A DNA stretch of 64,000 bases, from NCBI RefSeq assembly GCF_963259705.1, contig NC_081840.1:116487074-116551073 (forward strand), written 5' to 3'. The translations under genes were made by a program, and so were the position numbers. Source of the stretch: Myotis daubentonii (taxonomy: Eukaryota > Chordata > Mammalia > Chiroptera > Vespertilionidae). Under the pieces are notes generated by a model, which saw only the letters and a program-made list of their open reading frames with translations, made no database searches and had not been told where the DNA came from. Position 1 is the first letter of the stretch, and every line of letters begins with the position of its first letter. Positions 33,977 through 44,890 of the stretch are shown in pieces.

Positions 33977-34777
33977 GCTACCTGCCGGGAGCCGGTCCAT
34001 CCTTGCTGTTTCAAGGGACCTGGCATATATGGCATACGGTTCTTAATATGTTTGCTCACCTTCTTGGCGCTGTGTTTTAACCAAAGTCACCTCTCCGAGA
34101 AAGGTTGAATCCCCAGGTAGGGATTTTCCCCTGAAGTTAGGGAGGGAATAAAACCCCTCAACTAAGTGCCAGGCGGGTAATTAATCCCTTTAACTACGAA
34201 CAATCATGCTTAAACTACATAATCTTTTCTCCCTGGAATGGAGATAAGAAACGCCCTAACCTTTGTAATAGAGATTGATAGGATTGAATCAACTGGTATA
34301 AATACAGTTGTAACAAGACAGAAAGACTCAGAACTTAGAACAGAATCAAGAAGACAGAGCCTACACGGAGCCTAGAGACAGAAGAACTTTGCTGGAGAGA
34401 GCATGCCGGAGGATCCTGGAGAGGGACTGGCCTCGGAGCCTAGAGACAGAGCCTAGTGGGAGAACATGGCAAGGGATCCTGGACTGAACCTGACTACAGA
34501 GATTGGCAGGAGAATCTGACTGGAACCTGGACACTGAACCTGACTGGAGAGCCTGGACAGAACCTGGCTGGAGAACCTAGCGAGGGAACATGGCTACAGA
34601 ACCTCGCTGGAGATCCGAAGCAGAGCCTCTCTGGAGATCGAGACCAGAACTTGGCTGGAGATCCTGGCTAGGCTGCTGATCAACTGAACGCTGTCTCCGT
34701 GTCATTCCTTCTTCGCCGACTCCGTCTACACCTTTGGGGACCCCTGGACCTGCTGGGGCTGGACCCCGGCAGCTACC
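33977..34777 (+). mobile_element. Class II (beta-type) ERV solo LTR (LTR body 33983-34771)
   Basis: The LTR starts TGCCGGGAGCCGG and ends ACCCCGGCA, with 7-bp terminal inverted repeats (TGCCGGG/CCCGGCA). Perfect 6-bp duplications GCTACC flank it (33977-33982 and 34772-34777), as expected for betaretrovirus-like integration. A TATA-like 'gtataaatac' lies near 34301. Downstream, 34390-34680 is built from short repeated phrases such as 'gaacctgactggagagcctgg'. No internal viral sequence remains, so it is a recombination product. Confidence 0.9.
34390..34680 (+). repeat. Short tandem phrase repeats inside the class II LTR
   Basis: Many variants of 'aacctggctggagaacct' and 'aacctgactggagagcct' follow each other with irregular spacing of about 14-24 bp, covering the R/U5-proximal part. 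One resulting ORF (34456-34671) reads as a degenerate peptide repeat and is not a gene. Confidence 0.75.
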
Positions 34778-36115
34778 TTCCCAGGGATGGGAACTATTCT
34801 TACAGCACCAGCTTGGGGAGTGCCCTACCCAGATCCTCCAAGCACTGGTGACACACACCTGAAAGGTCAGCTAGTACCATCCCCCCAACATGAAGCTGTT
34901 TAAGTCAAATCCTCTTCCCACATCCTGGTGGCCTCACCCTACTAAGCTCAGTCCCTTGGGTGAAGGAATGGCCACAAAGATCTGGAACATTCCAGGCATG
35001 TCTACTTCAGAGGCTTTGGTCTGGGGCTAGAGCAGAGCAGCTACACAGCTAAGGGGAAGTGTAGAGCTTGCTCCCCAACTGTGAGCTTAGCTGGCACCAC
35101 CCCAACAGAAGACTGCTGTGATCTGTTTTCCCAATTTGTGGGGGTCTCCCCCTGCTGAGCTTGTTCCGGCAGAGGGAATAGCTGGCTGCACCCCAACTGC
35201 ATAGGTGGTATTCTCCTCTTGTGGGAGCTAGAGTTAAAGACTATAACATAAACTAAGTGGTATGGCTCTGGAGTAGGGGCCAGATTCTCTCCATTGAGTG
35301 CCTGATCATGCTACCTCCAAGTAGGCAAACCACTAGCCTCATCCTCTTGATCCAGTTGCCCGCCCTTCAGAGCCTGCACAATGTGTAAGGGGTTGGGTCG
35401 GGGGTGCAGCTTGAGCCTACTGTTCAGACTTTCTTCAAAAATCTCTGGAGGAAGTCCAGGCAACCTCAGGGGTGATGGTATAGCCAACAGGTGGCTGCCA
35501 AACTCAGAGAGCCTTGGACATTTTATTGGGCTTCCCCTTGCTTAGAGATGCAGGAAGCTAACCCTTGTGCACAGCTTAGCCACTCCCATGCACACCTAGG
35601 CCCAGTAGACACGGCCACAATCAGTGAATAACATGGTGGTTCCAGACCGGTAACCCAAGACCAGTTACACACAACTGACACTGACCTGCACTGGAACCCT
35701 GACATGTTAGTGGGGTCAGAACCAACACAATAAGTGGTGGGCTTCAAACTTAACCAGAGCTTGACCAAACTAGCCACACAGATGTCTCAGCCAAAGGAGG
35801 ACTCCAGACCCTGCTGGGAACAACTCCACCTCTAGAACAGTGACCCCTATGTGGTAAACAGGTCTATGCTTATAGTCAGCCAGCTTGAGGGTTAGCTCCA
35901 CTCATGAACAGGCTAACTGAAGTCAAGTCTCAGCTACAAAAAGAGGGGGCACATTTCCCACACGGGAAACATTTCCAGAGTACCTAGCTAAGGTGATCTA
36001 GATGACTGTGCCACTGAGACCCATGAAGCACCTGCATCAGAGAGCCCTCATAACAAGCTTATGAGTCATAGCAGATCTATCTAGCATATAGCACCTAACA
36101 CAAAAAGGCAGACAA

Positions 36116-37009
36116 AATGGGGAGAGAAAGAAATATGCCCCCCAAAAGAGCAAGAGAACCCCTCAGAAAAAGAATTAAATGAAATGGAAGCAACCAAGGT
36201 ACCAGATGCACCTTATAACAATGATTATAAGAATGCTCAAGGACCTTAGGGAAACAATGGATGGTTTCAGTGAACTTAAACAGATAGTAGGCATTAAAGA
36301 GGACAAAGAGACCATCAAAAAGAACCAGCCACCAGTGAAGAATGCAGTATGTGAAATTAGGAGTACACTAGATGGAATCAGCAGCAGGTTAAATGAAGCA
36401 GAAGATCAAACAGTGATTTAGAGGACAAGATAAGAGTAAGTATCCAAGCAGAGCAACAAAAAGAAAAGAGATTTTCTTTTTAAGTGAGGAAAGTCTAAGG
36501 GACCTCTAAGCCACCATCCATTGTATCCACGCCATAGTGATACAAGTAGGAGAAGAGAGTGAGCAAGAGACCCACAACCTGTTTGAAGAAATGATGGCTA
36601 AAAACTTCCCAATCCTGATGAAAAAGAGCCACACAATACATGAAATACAAAAAATGTCTCTAAAGATAAACCTAAAGAAGCTCACATCAAGACACATCAT
36701 AATTAAAATGTCAAAGCGTAAAGACAAAGAGAGATTCTTAAAAACAGCAAGTAAATACACGGGAACTCACATAAGACTGTCAGCAGATTTCTCAACAGAA
36801 ACACTTTAGGCCAGAAGGGATTGGCATGAAATATTCAAAGTGATAAAAAGCAAGGACTTACAGTGGAGGTAACTCTATCCAGCAAGACTACCATTTAAAA
36901 TTGAAGATGAAATAAAGAGCTTCTCAGAAAAACAAAGAAAAAAACAACAACCTAAAGAATGCATTACCACCAAACCAGTATTGCAAGAAATGTTAAAGGG
37001 CCTGCTTTA
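36116..37009 (+). pseudogene. LINE-1/HAL1 ORF1 remnant
   Basis: Two open pieces in different frames, 36179-36421 (coiled-coil-like 'DGISSRLNEAEDQ') and 36537-36809 ('NLFEEMMAKNFPILM', 'TSRHIIIKM', 'LSADFSTETL'), followed by decayed C-terminal coding up to 'cctgctttaag'. The order matches the ORF1 protein, an RNA-binding chaperone. Stops and frameshifts between the pieces make it a pseudogene. Confidence 0.8.
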
Positions 37010-37242
37010 AGAAAACTATTGAATTTTAAAGGCATATATAGTCACTTTAGTAAACCACTTTAATTTTGATAACTTTAAATCTCCTTTTCCTGATTTTCTA
37101 AACAATATAGATATTGTCTGGGTATAAGTTTTGTTTTCCTGTTTATTGGCATTTATAGCTCTTTTATTCTTATTTCATTGTATTGAATACAAGTACTTGT
37201 ACTACATTCTCTCTTATTTGATTCCGAGCAATTATTTTATTG

Positions 37243-37719
37243 CTAGAGTCCTGGTGCATGAATTTGTGGACCAGTGGGGTCCCTCAGCCTGGCCTGCAGG
37301 GATCGGGCTGAAACCAGCTCTCTGACATCCCCCAAGGGGTCTTGGATTGTGAGATGGTGCAGGCCAGGCCAAGGGATCCCACCAGTGCACAATTGGGGCT
37401 GGGGAAGGATGTGGGAGGCTGGCCAGCTGGGGAGGGACTGTGGGAAGGCTATAGGGCATGTCCAGGCTATCTTGCTCAGTCCTGAGCAACCAGACCCCAG
37501 CAGCAAGCTAACCTATGGGTTGGAGCATCTGCCCTCTGGTGCTCAGTGCATGTCATAGCGACTGGTTGACTGGTCGGCTGTCTGCCCTCTGGTGGTCAGT
37601 ACACATCATAGCGAGTGGTTGAATGGTTTTAGCATATATTTGCATATTATGCTTTGATTGGTTGAATGGATGACCGGGACAACTGGACACTCAGCATATT
37701 AAGCTTTTATTATATAGGA
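37243..37719 (-). mobile_element. Non-autonomous Helitron
   Basis: It begins CTAGAGTCCTGGTGCATGAATTTGTG. It ends 'catattaagcttttattatatagga'. Two near-repeats of 'gccctctggtg(c/g)tcagt(g/a)ca' with 'catcatagcga' near 37528 and 37583 are CTCF-like cores in the same orientation. Confidence 0.88.
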
Positions 37720-37883
37720 TTATCCTAAGTAGTACTATTTCAAGTGTTTCACCAATAAAGATTATTGGTGTTTCATGCTTTATTAATAATACAATTTTCT
37801 TCTATTTCAGCTTTGCTAAAAGCTTTCATTAATTTGATGGGTTTAATTCTATCAAATTATTTTTAAGCAAGGTTACCATTTCT

Positions 37884-38105
37884 TTTTAAAATACTTTTAT
37901 TGATTTCAAAGAGAGAGAGAGAGAGAGAGATAAAACATCAATGATGAGAGAGAGTCATTGTTAGGCTGCCTCCTGCACCCCCCCTCCCTACCCCCACTGG
38001 GAATCAAGCTCATAACCCTGGCATGTGCCCTGACCAGAAATAGAACAGTGACCTCCTGGTTCACAGGTCAATTCTCAACCACTGAGTCATGCCTACTGGG
38101 CAAGA
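37884..38105 (-). mobile_element. Ves-type SINE, minus strand
   Basis: The plus strand shows the complement of the A-rich tail (ttttaaaatacttttattgatttc), an (AG)n run, then the body and the tRNA-like head ending 'aaccactgagtcatgcctactggg'. TTACCATTTCT at 37873-37883 recurs at 38106-38116 as an 11-bp target duplication. Confidence 0.95.
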
Positions 38106-38116
38106 TTACCATTTCT

Positions 38117-38648
38117 ATTCAATTCCTTCAGCCAACTAACATGCTGAGTGTAATTAACATTTTTCAGATGTTGAATCATCCTTATACATCTGGAAAATGT
38201 AGGAGTTGACAATGAGTTGCTCTTTAAATACACATGTAAATATTTAAGAATTGCAAATTTTCATATATTTGTAAGTAAAAATTGTCACCATTTACATTTT
38301 TTACCCATTATTGCTTGGTTTTGGTTTGAGAATTATCCTAACTTTATAAATTATCACTTATTTTCACTATTCTGGACAGCTTTTAAAGTATAGCTATTAC
38401 TTGCTTTTGTAGCTCTAAGAAGTTAGAGTCTAGGCCAGGTAACATTTTTTGTTTTAGATTAAAATATGTTTAAGTGTTCCTCTAAGTTAATTGTCTATTC
38501 TGCTTGCTTTACTCTTGATTATGTCTCGTTATATATACTTTTTCACTCTGCTGTGCGGAGTATTTTTACAGTAACTATTAATCACAAAATATATCCTTAT
38601 AAATCTTATATCAGCATTTATCAAGAAATACAGTTGAATTCATATAAT
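38117..38648. other. AT-rich intergenic, nothing recognised
   Basis: No feature seen. Confidence 0.55.
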
Positions 38649-39640
38649 CTTTTTTTAATCTTTATTGTTGAAAGTATTACATATGTTTCCCTTTTTTCCT
38701 CCATTGACCTCTTCTAGCCCACCCCTGACCCTCACCCCAGGCTTTCACTACCCTAGTCTGTGTTCATGGGTTATGCATAAAATTTCTTTGATTGATCTCT
38801 TTCCACCCGCCCACCCTCTCCCACCCTTCCCTCTGAAATTCTGCAGCCTGTTCTATGCTTCTATGTCTCTGTAACTATTTTGTTCATCCATTTAGTTTAT
38901 TTTGTTCACTAGATTTCACATATAAGTGAGATCATGTGATACTTGTCTTTTTCTGACTAGCTTATTTCACTTAGCATAATAGTCTGCAGTTCCCTCCATG
39001 CTGTTTCAAAGGGTAACAGATCCTTGATGCACAGTATTCCAGGATGTAGATGCTTTTTTCCTCCGCTCAGCTACTGATGGGCACATGGGCTGTTACCAGA
39101 TCTTAGTTATTTTCTCCACGTACTTGCCAGCACTTGTCATTTGTTGATTTGCTGATGGTAGCCATTCTGACAGGTGTGAGGTGATAACTCATTGTCATTT
39201 TAATTTGCATCCCTCTGGAAATCAGTGACTTTTAGCATTTTTTCATATGACTCTTGACCATCTGTATGCCTACTTTGGAGAAGTATCTATTTAGGTCCTT
39301 TGCCCATTTTTTTATTGGATTGTTTGTCTTTCCTTTGTTAAGTTGTATGAGTTCCTTATATATTTTGGATATTAACTCTTCATCAGATATATCGTTGCCA
39401 AATATGTTCTTCCATACAGTGAGCTCCCTTTTTGTCTTGTTGATGGTTTCTTTTGCTGTGCAGAAGCTTTTTATTTTGATGTTGTCTCATTTGTTTATTT
39501 TCTCCTTAGTTTCCTTTGCTCTAGGAGATTTATCATTAAAGTTATAGCTAGGAGAGATGTCTGAGATTTTTGCTGCCTCTGGTTTTTTCTAGGACTTTTA
39601 TGGTTTCATGACTTACATTTAATGACTTGTTGAAAATCTA
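38649..39640 (-). mobile_element. 5'-truncated LINE-1, minus strand
   Basis: The plus strand starts with the complement of the L1 3' terminus ('tctttttttaatctttattgttgaaag', 'tcccttttttcctccattgacc'). It passes through the 3'UTR into the C-terminal part of ORF2 and stops near 'tttcatgacttacattta'. No target duplication was found. Contains 97- and 83-codon antisense ORFs that are shadows. Confidence 0.88.
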
Positions 39641-39904
39641 CATAGTTGGAGTTTTTGCCAGAACCAGTTTCAAATTCCAATTCTTTCAATCAATCATTTG
39701 TTCAGTTCAGGTTGGTTATAACATTTTGTGGGAATAACAATGTAAAAGTTGTTGGTTGGCTTCTGTTAGTGACTCTGCTGCTGTCCAAAAAATAAAACCA
39801 CTCAATTTTTATTGTCCCCCCCCCCCCATAATTAGAATTAAGTAAATTTTGGAAATCCTTTCAGTGTGGGACTACTGGCTATATTTCTAATATTAAGAGT
39901 TATT

Positions 39905-39963
<59 letters not shown>

Positions 39964-40010
39964 ATCTTAATGTAAAAAGTTATTTTATAATGGGAGAAAA
40001 CGTTTTGAAT
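39641..40010. other. Intergenic with a (TA)n microsatellite
   Basis: Contains a C9-10 run near 39819 and the (TA)n tract listed separately; otherwise nothing recognised. Confidence 0.6.
39907..39960. repeat. (TA)n microsatellite
   Basis: About 26 TA units without interruption. Confidence 0.97.
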
Positions 40011-40132
40011 AATAATCTAGCTTTTTTTTATTATTATTAGTTAAGGTATTACAAATGTGTCCTCATCCCCCCCATTAACCCCCAACCTCCCCCCCACACA
40101 CAAACTCATGCTCCCATCCCCCAATAATCTAG
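40011..40132 (-). mobile_element. Micro LINE-1 insertion with target duplication
   Basis: Only about 102 bp of L1 3' terminus (40021-40122, complement of 'tattacaaatgtgtcctc...cccattaaccccc'). It lies between perfect 10-bp duplications AATAATCTAG at 40011-40020 and 40123-40132. Confidence 0.9.
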
Positions 40133-40716
40133 TTTTTTACAATGTAAAAATTTGGCTAAAGAAACACCTGTTACATTATATAAGCAATATTGGAAAACAA
40201 TATTAGAAACCTTGACTTATAGTAAGTTTAATAATCTCAACTAAAAGTAGCATGGTAAAATACAGAAAAATGGTCAATTTTTTCACTGCTAATTCATTAA
40301 AATTAACTGATTTGAGAGAAATTATTTTAGAAACATTAACAAATATATGTAAACAAATGATGTATTTATGGTAAAAATATGTAATTATTAAGATGTTTCA
40401 TCAACAGATTCATTAATCAGGGTAACATATATTTGCCTAAAATAATTTGTGGTAACTGAGGATTTATTTCCCCAAATAGTATAAAATTAGACATAATCGC
40501 AAACTGGGTATTTTTCACTGAATAGACTTTTTGCATTCTTTAGTTAATATTTTTATTATTTTGTGTCTTTATAATAATTTAAAGGGCATGCATTCTAATT
40601 TATATGGTTACACAAATGCCTTTAAAATATTAACTTTGAAAAAATTATGCAACATGAAAATTTATTCAGTCTTTTCTGAAGAAAACATTACATAAAAACA
40701 AAAGCAAATTTGCATA
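40133..40716. other. AT-rich intergenic, nothing recognised
   Basis: No feature seen. Confidence 0.55.
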
Positions 40717-40836
40717 TTTTGCTCTTTTAAAAAATTTATCTTTATAGTTGAACGTAATACAGATGTAACCTTTTTTCCTCCCATTGACTCCTTCTAACCC
40801 ACGCTGTTTCCCCATCTTAGGCATGTTTTGCTCTTT
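40717..40836 (-). mobile_element. Micro LINE-1 insertion with target duplication
   Basis: About 98 bp of L1 3' terminus (40728-40825; 'aaaaatttatctttatagttgaacg...cccattgactccttctaaccc') flanked by TTTTGCTCTTT at 40717-40727 and 40826-40836. Confidence 0.9.
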
Positions 40837-41712
40837 AAATCCATTCATGAACTAATAAAAATAATTCAATATAGAACTTATAATAAATAGATATAGGAAA
40901 ACCATGATAAAAATAAAGCATTCTTTTTTAAGGCTTTATCCTAGAGTAATTTATTAAATATGTTATATAAAATGTTTATAATTGCATGACTTGAAGAACT
41001 TAATTTGATGTTTTTATTATAGTATTAATTTTAAGATTTATTTTTAAAATTCTAGGAAAATTATGCCATTTCTAAGAGAATGTTGCTGTTCAACGGACAT
41101 GTTCATATTTTATTTCTATTCTGTCCGTGCTTATTATTTTAATCTTTTAAAATTATTACCACGGGCTTTGTCGGACTCAATTTCATGTGAGAGAGCTAAT
41201 TTAATGGCTTACTGGAAACACTTTATTAGCAGTCACATGGAAAACTCCAGAAGTTATGTCATGCTGTCATAAGTTATTTTTCTTCATCTTTGGATAGAAA
41301 TATTTTCCTTTTATTTGTTTTGTTTTTTTTTTTGTTCTTGGGACTTGTCAATGTGTACAATATATGACCTCTTGTTGCTCATAGTATTAAAGTAATAATT
41401 GCAATATTAATGCAAAAGTTCTGAAGACTTTGAAAATACACTTATATCTATGGTGCTGGATGGTGAAACTATAATGAAAATATATGAATAGATTACCTGA
41501 TCACATGATTGGTAGAAAAACAATACATGAACCCCCAAGAATAAAATCATTGATAGAGAAACAAATCCTTAATGGTGCTTATGGAATTGGACTTAATAAT
41601 AGAGGAACTTTACTTTTCTCTACATTAGGAATGCATTGTAAACATAGTATGTATTATCAGGAAAAATATACAGAAAAATGTGTGTGTGTGTGTGTATCTC
41701 AACTACAAATAT
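40837..41712. other. AT-rich intergenic with a short (TG)n near 41680
   Basis: No gene or nameable repeat apart from 'tgtgtgtgtgtgtgtgt'. Confidence 0.55.
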
Positions 41713-42752
41713 TCATCAACTCTGTTTTTTGAATTTAAAGTCTTTATTGCTTAAGTATTACATAAGTTTCTTTTTTCCACCATTGACCACCCCCAGCTGC
41801 TCCCACCCCCAGCACATGCCCTCATGCCCCTACTGTTTGTATTCATTGGGTATGCTCATATGCATGCATACAATCCTTTGGTTGAGCTCTTATCCCCCAC
41901 CCCACCTTTCCTCGTAGGTTGGAAGGTCTGTTCAATGCTTCTATGACTCTGGCTCTATTTTTGTTTATCAGTTTATGTTGTTCATTATATTCCACAAATG
42001 AGTGAGATCATGTGATATTTATCTTTCTCCAAGTGGCTTAGTTTGCTTAGCATAATGCTCTCCAGGTCCTACCATGCTGTTGGGAATGTAAGAGTTTCTC
42101 CTTTTTTACCCCAGTGTAGTATTCCATTGTGTAGACGTACCAGTTTTCTAATCCACTCATCTGCTGATGGGCCCGTAGGCTGTTTCCAAATCTTAGCTAT
42201 GGTGAATTGTGCTGCTGTGAACATAGGGGTGCATATATCCTTTCTGATTGGTGTTTCTGATTTCTTGTGATATAGTCCTCAAAGTGGGATTACTGGGTCA
42301 AATTGGAGTTTCATTTTTAATTTTTTGAGGAAACTCCATACTGTTTTCCACAGTGGCTTCACCAGTCTGTATTCTCACCAGCAGTGCAGTAGGATTCCTT
42401 TTTCTCCAGATCCTCGCCAGCACTTGTCATTTGCTGATTTGTTTATGGTAGCCTTTCTGGCAGGTGTGAGATGGTACTTCATTGTCATTTTGATTTGCAT
42501 CTCTCGGATGATTAGTGACTTTGAGCATGTTTTCATATGTCTCTTGACCTTCCGTACATCCTCTTTCAAAAAGTATCTATTTAGGTCCTCTGCCCATTTT
42601 TGATTGGATTGTTTATCTTTCTTTTGTTAAGTTGTATGAGTTCCCTGTAAATTTTGGAGATTAAACCCTTATCAGAGATAACATTTGGTAAATATGTTCT
42701 CTGATGCAGTGGGCTTTCTTGTTGTTTTGTTGATGTTTCTTTTGCTGTGCTA

Positions 42753-44148
42753 CAGCCCACATCATACTCAATGGGAAAAATTAAAACAATTTCCCCTAAC
42801 AATAGGAACAAGACAGGACTGCCCACTTTCACCACTTCTGTTAAACATAGTACTGGAAGTGCTAGCCATAGGGATTAGACAAGAAGAAGAAGAAATAAAA
42901 GGCATCCAGCGTGGAAAAGAAGAGGTAAAAATGTCATTATTTGCAGATGACATGATAATATTGTACATAGAAAACCCTAAAGGCTCCATCAAAAAACTAC
43001 TAGACTTAATAAATGAATTCAGCAATGTAGCAAGATACAAAATTAACACCCAGGAATCTATGACTTTTTTATACACCAATAATGAACGCACAGAAAAAGA
43101 AACTAAAGAAACAATACCATTTACCATTGCAACAAAAAATCAAGATACCTAGGAATAGACTTAACTAAGGAGGTAAAAGACCTGTACTAAGTAAACTACA
43201 ATTCAGTAAACTACAAGTTGAAAAAGGAGATAGAGGAAGACATAAGCAAATGTAAGAATATACCATGCTCATGGACTGGTAGAATCAACATCATTAAAAT
43301 GTCCATACTACCCAAAGCAATTTATAGACTCAATGCAATCCCCATTTAAATACCAATTGCATATTTCACAGTTCTAGAACAAACTCTCCAAAGACTCATA
43401 TGGAATAAAAAAAGGTCCAAAATAGCTACACCAATCTTGAGAAAGAAGACAAAATTGGAGAGATCACAATACCAGATATCAAGCTGTATTACAAAGCCAC
43501 TGTTCTCAAAACTGCCTAATACTGGCACAAGAACAGACAGATAGACCAATGAAACAGAACAAAGAACCCAGAAATTTACCCAAGCCACTATGCTCAATTA
43601 ATATTTGACAAAGGAGGCAATAACATACAATGGAGTCAAGAGAGTCTCTTCAATAAATTCTGTTGGGAAAATTGAACAGATATATGCAAAAAATGAAACT
43701 AAACCACCAACTTACACCATACACAAAAATAAACTCAAAATTGATAAAGAATTTAAATGTAAGATGGGAAACCATAAAAATCTAAAAAGAATCCATAGGC
43801 AGCAAAATATCAGACATATGTTGTAGCAATATCTTTACTGATACAGCTCCTAAGACAGTGATGGCGAACCTTTTGAGCTCGGCGTGTCAGCATTTTGAAA
43901 AACCCTAACTTAACTCTGGTGCCGTGTCACATATAGAAATTTTGTTATATTTGCAACCATAGTAAAACAAAGATTTATATTTTTGATATTTATTTTATAT
44001 ATTTAAATGCCATTTAACAAAGAAAAATCAACCAAAAAAATGAGTTCAGAGGTGACACGCGTGTCATAGGTTTGCCATCACTGTCCTAGGACAATGGAAA
44101 TTAAGGAGGAAATAAACAAATAGGACTGTATCAAAATAAAAAGCTTCA
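42753..44148 (+). pseudogene. LINE-1 ORF2 fragment in the inverted arm
   Basis: The open piece 42685-43152 (real L1 part from about 42753) contains the RT segment '[20 protein letters not shown]' and the intact catalytic box '[13 protein letters not shown]'. Downstream parts shift frame ('QRLIWNKK'-type region near 43395, 'KTKLERSQY' region) and include stops such as 'aagatacctag' near 43150. The fragment lacks the start of ORF2 and is separated from its C-terminus by the inversion, so it is inactive. Confidence 0.88.
43848..44091 (+). mobile_element. hAT-type MITE (body 43856-44083) with 8-bp target duplication
   Basis: Terminal inverted repeats CAGTGATGGCGAACCTTTTG and the complement of AGGTTTGCCATCACTG bound a 228-bp element without coding capacity. 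The 8-bp duplications TCCTAAGA and TCCTAGGA differ at one base and reproduce the L1 target. Inside, 'ggcgtgtcagcattttg' and 'gaggtgacacgcgtgtcatagg' give a longer imperfect palindrome. It would need a hAT transposase supplied in trans. Confidence 0.93.
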
Positions 44149-44159
44149 TCATCAACTCT

Positions 44160-44407
44160 TACCTCATGCCTACGTAATATGTAGCTAACTATATGTAGAT
44201 GTTTGCCCTTGTCATGCCCTTGAAGCCATCGTGACCCAGGAGAGAGAGGTGATATCTGGGCAATGTATGCTACTGAGTTATGGAATATGCAGTTATTCTA
44301 GTTATACCTATAAAAGGATGAAACTTCTACAGTTCTTCAAAGCAGCTGATATTTGTAAGCCCAAGAGTCTGAAACTGAACTACTTTACCCACTCTGACAT
44401 TAAGTAG
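44160..44407. other. Intergenic, nothing recognised
   Basis: Short unique-looking stretch. Confidence 0.5.
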
Positions 44408-44890
44408 GCATAATAATTTCTTATTGCTGTTGTAACATATCATCACAAACTTAGTGGCTTAAAACAACACATTTATTTTATAGTTCTGGAGGTCTGAAAT
44501 GTAAAACAGGGCTAAAATGCAGGTGTCAAGAGGGATGTATATCCTGTACAGGATATCTGTTTCCTTGTCTTTCTAGCTTCCAGAGGCCTCCTCCTTTCCT
44601 TGGCTTGTAGTTTATTCCTCCATCATCAAAGCCAGCAATATAGCATCTTTAAATCTGTCTCTGTCTCTAACTCCCTGTCTTTCCTTTCCACATTTAAAGG
44701 ACATTTGTGATAGCATGGGGCGTACCTGTATAAATCAGAATAATCTCCATATCTTAAAGTCAGCTGAATGGCAACACTAACCCAATCTGCAGTCTTAATT
44801 TTCCTTGCAGTGTAAGAGAATATGTTCATAGGTTTTAGGGATTAGACCGTGGCCATCATTGGAGGGGGTCCAATATTCTTCCTACCACAA
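44408..44890 (-). mobile_element. MLT1-type MaLR LTR, minus strand
   Basis: The plus strand reads as the complement: 'ttgctgttgtaacatatcatcacaaacttagtggcttaaaacaacac', 'agttctggaggtctgaa', 'tgcaggtgtcaagaggg', 'ttccttggctt', 'tccatatcttaaagtcagctga' and 'ggattagaccgtggccatc'. This follows the full MLT1 LTR order. Solo and decayed. Confidence 0.8.

Larger units (their letters stand above)
33415..37020 (+). mobile_element. Old LINE-1/HAL1 5' half (5'UTR and ORF1, no ORF2), split by an ERV2 solo LTR
   Basis: A long L1-type 5'UTR, moderately GC-rich, leads to an ORF1-like region starting 'aaaatggggagagaaagaaat' near 36116 and ending near 37009. ORF2 does not follow; AT-rich DNA and a Helitron do. 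It is therefore either a HAL1 or an L1 whose 3' part was lost. The class II LTR at 33983-34771 interrupts the 5'UTR. The left end is approximate. Confidence 0.65.
41713..44159 (-). mobile_element. 5'-inverted (twin-primed) LINE-1 with target duplications
   Basis: The 11-mer TCATCAACTCT at 41713-41723 recurs at 44149-44159. From 41724 to about 42752 the L1 is on the minus strand (3'UTR and ORF2 C-terminus). At about 42752, after 'ttcttttgctgtgc', it switches to the plus strand and runs from the RT domain to 'aaaaagcttca' near 44148. In L1 order 'aaaaagcttc' and 'gcacagcaaaag' are immediate neighbours, so the two arms meet with almost no loss. A hAT element (43856-44083) was inserted later in the inverted arm. 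Confidence 0.93.

Noticed and set aside
34456..34671. 71-codon ORF with repeated peptide phrases
   Set aside because: Comes from the phrase repeats of a class II LTR; not a gene.
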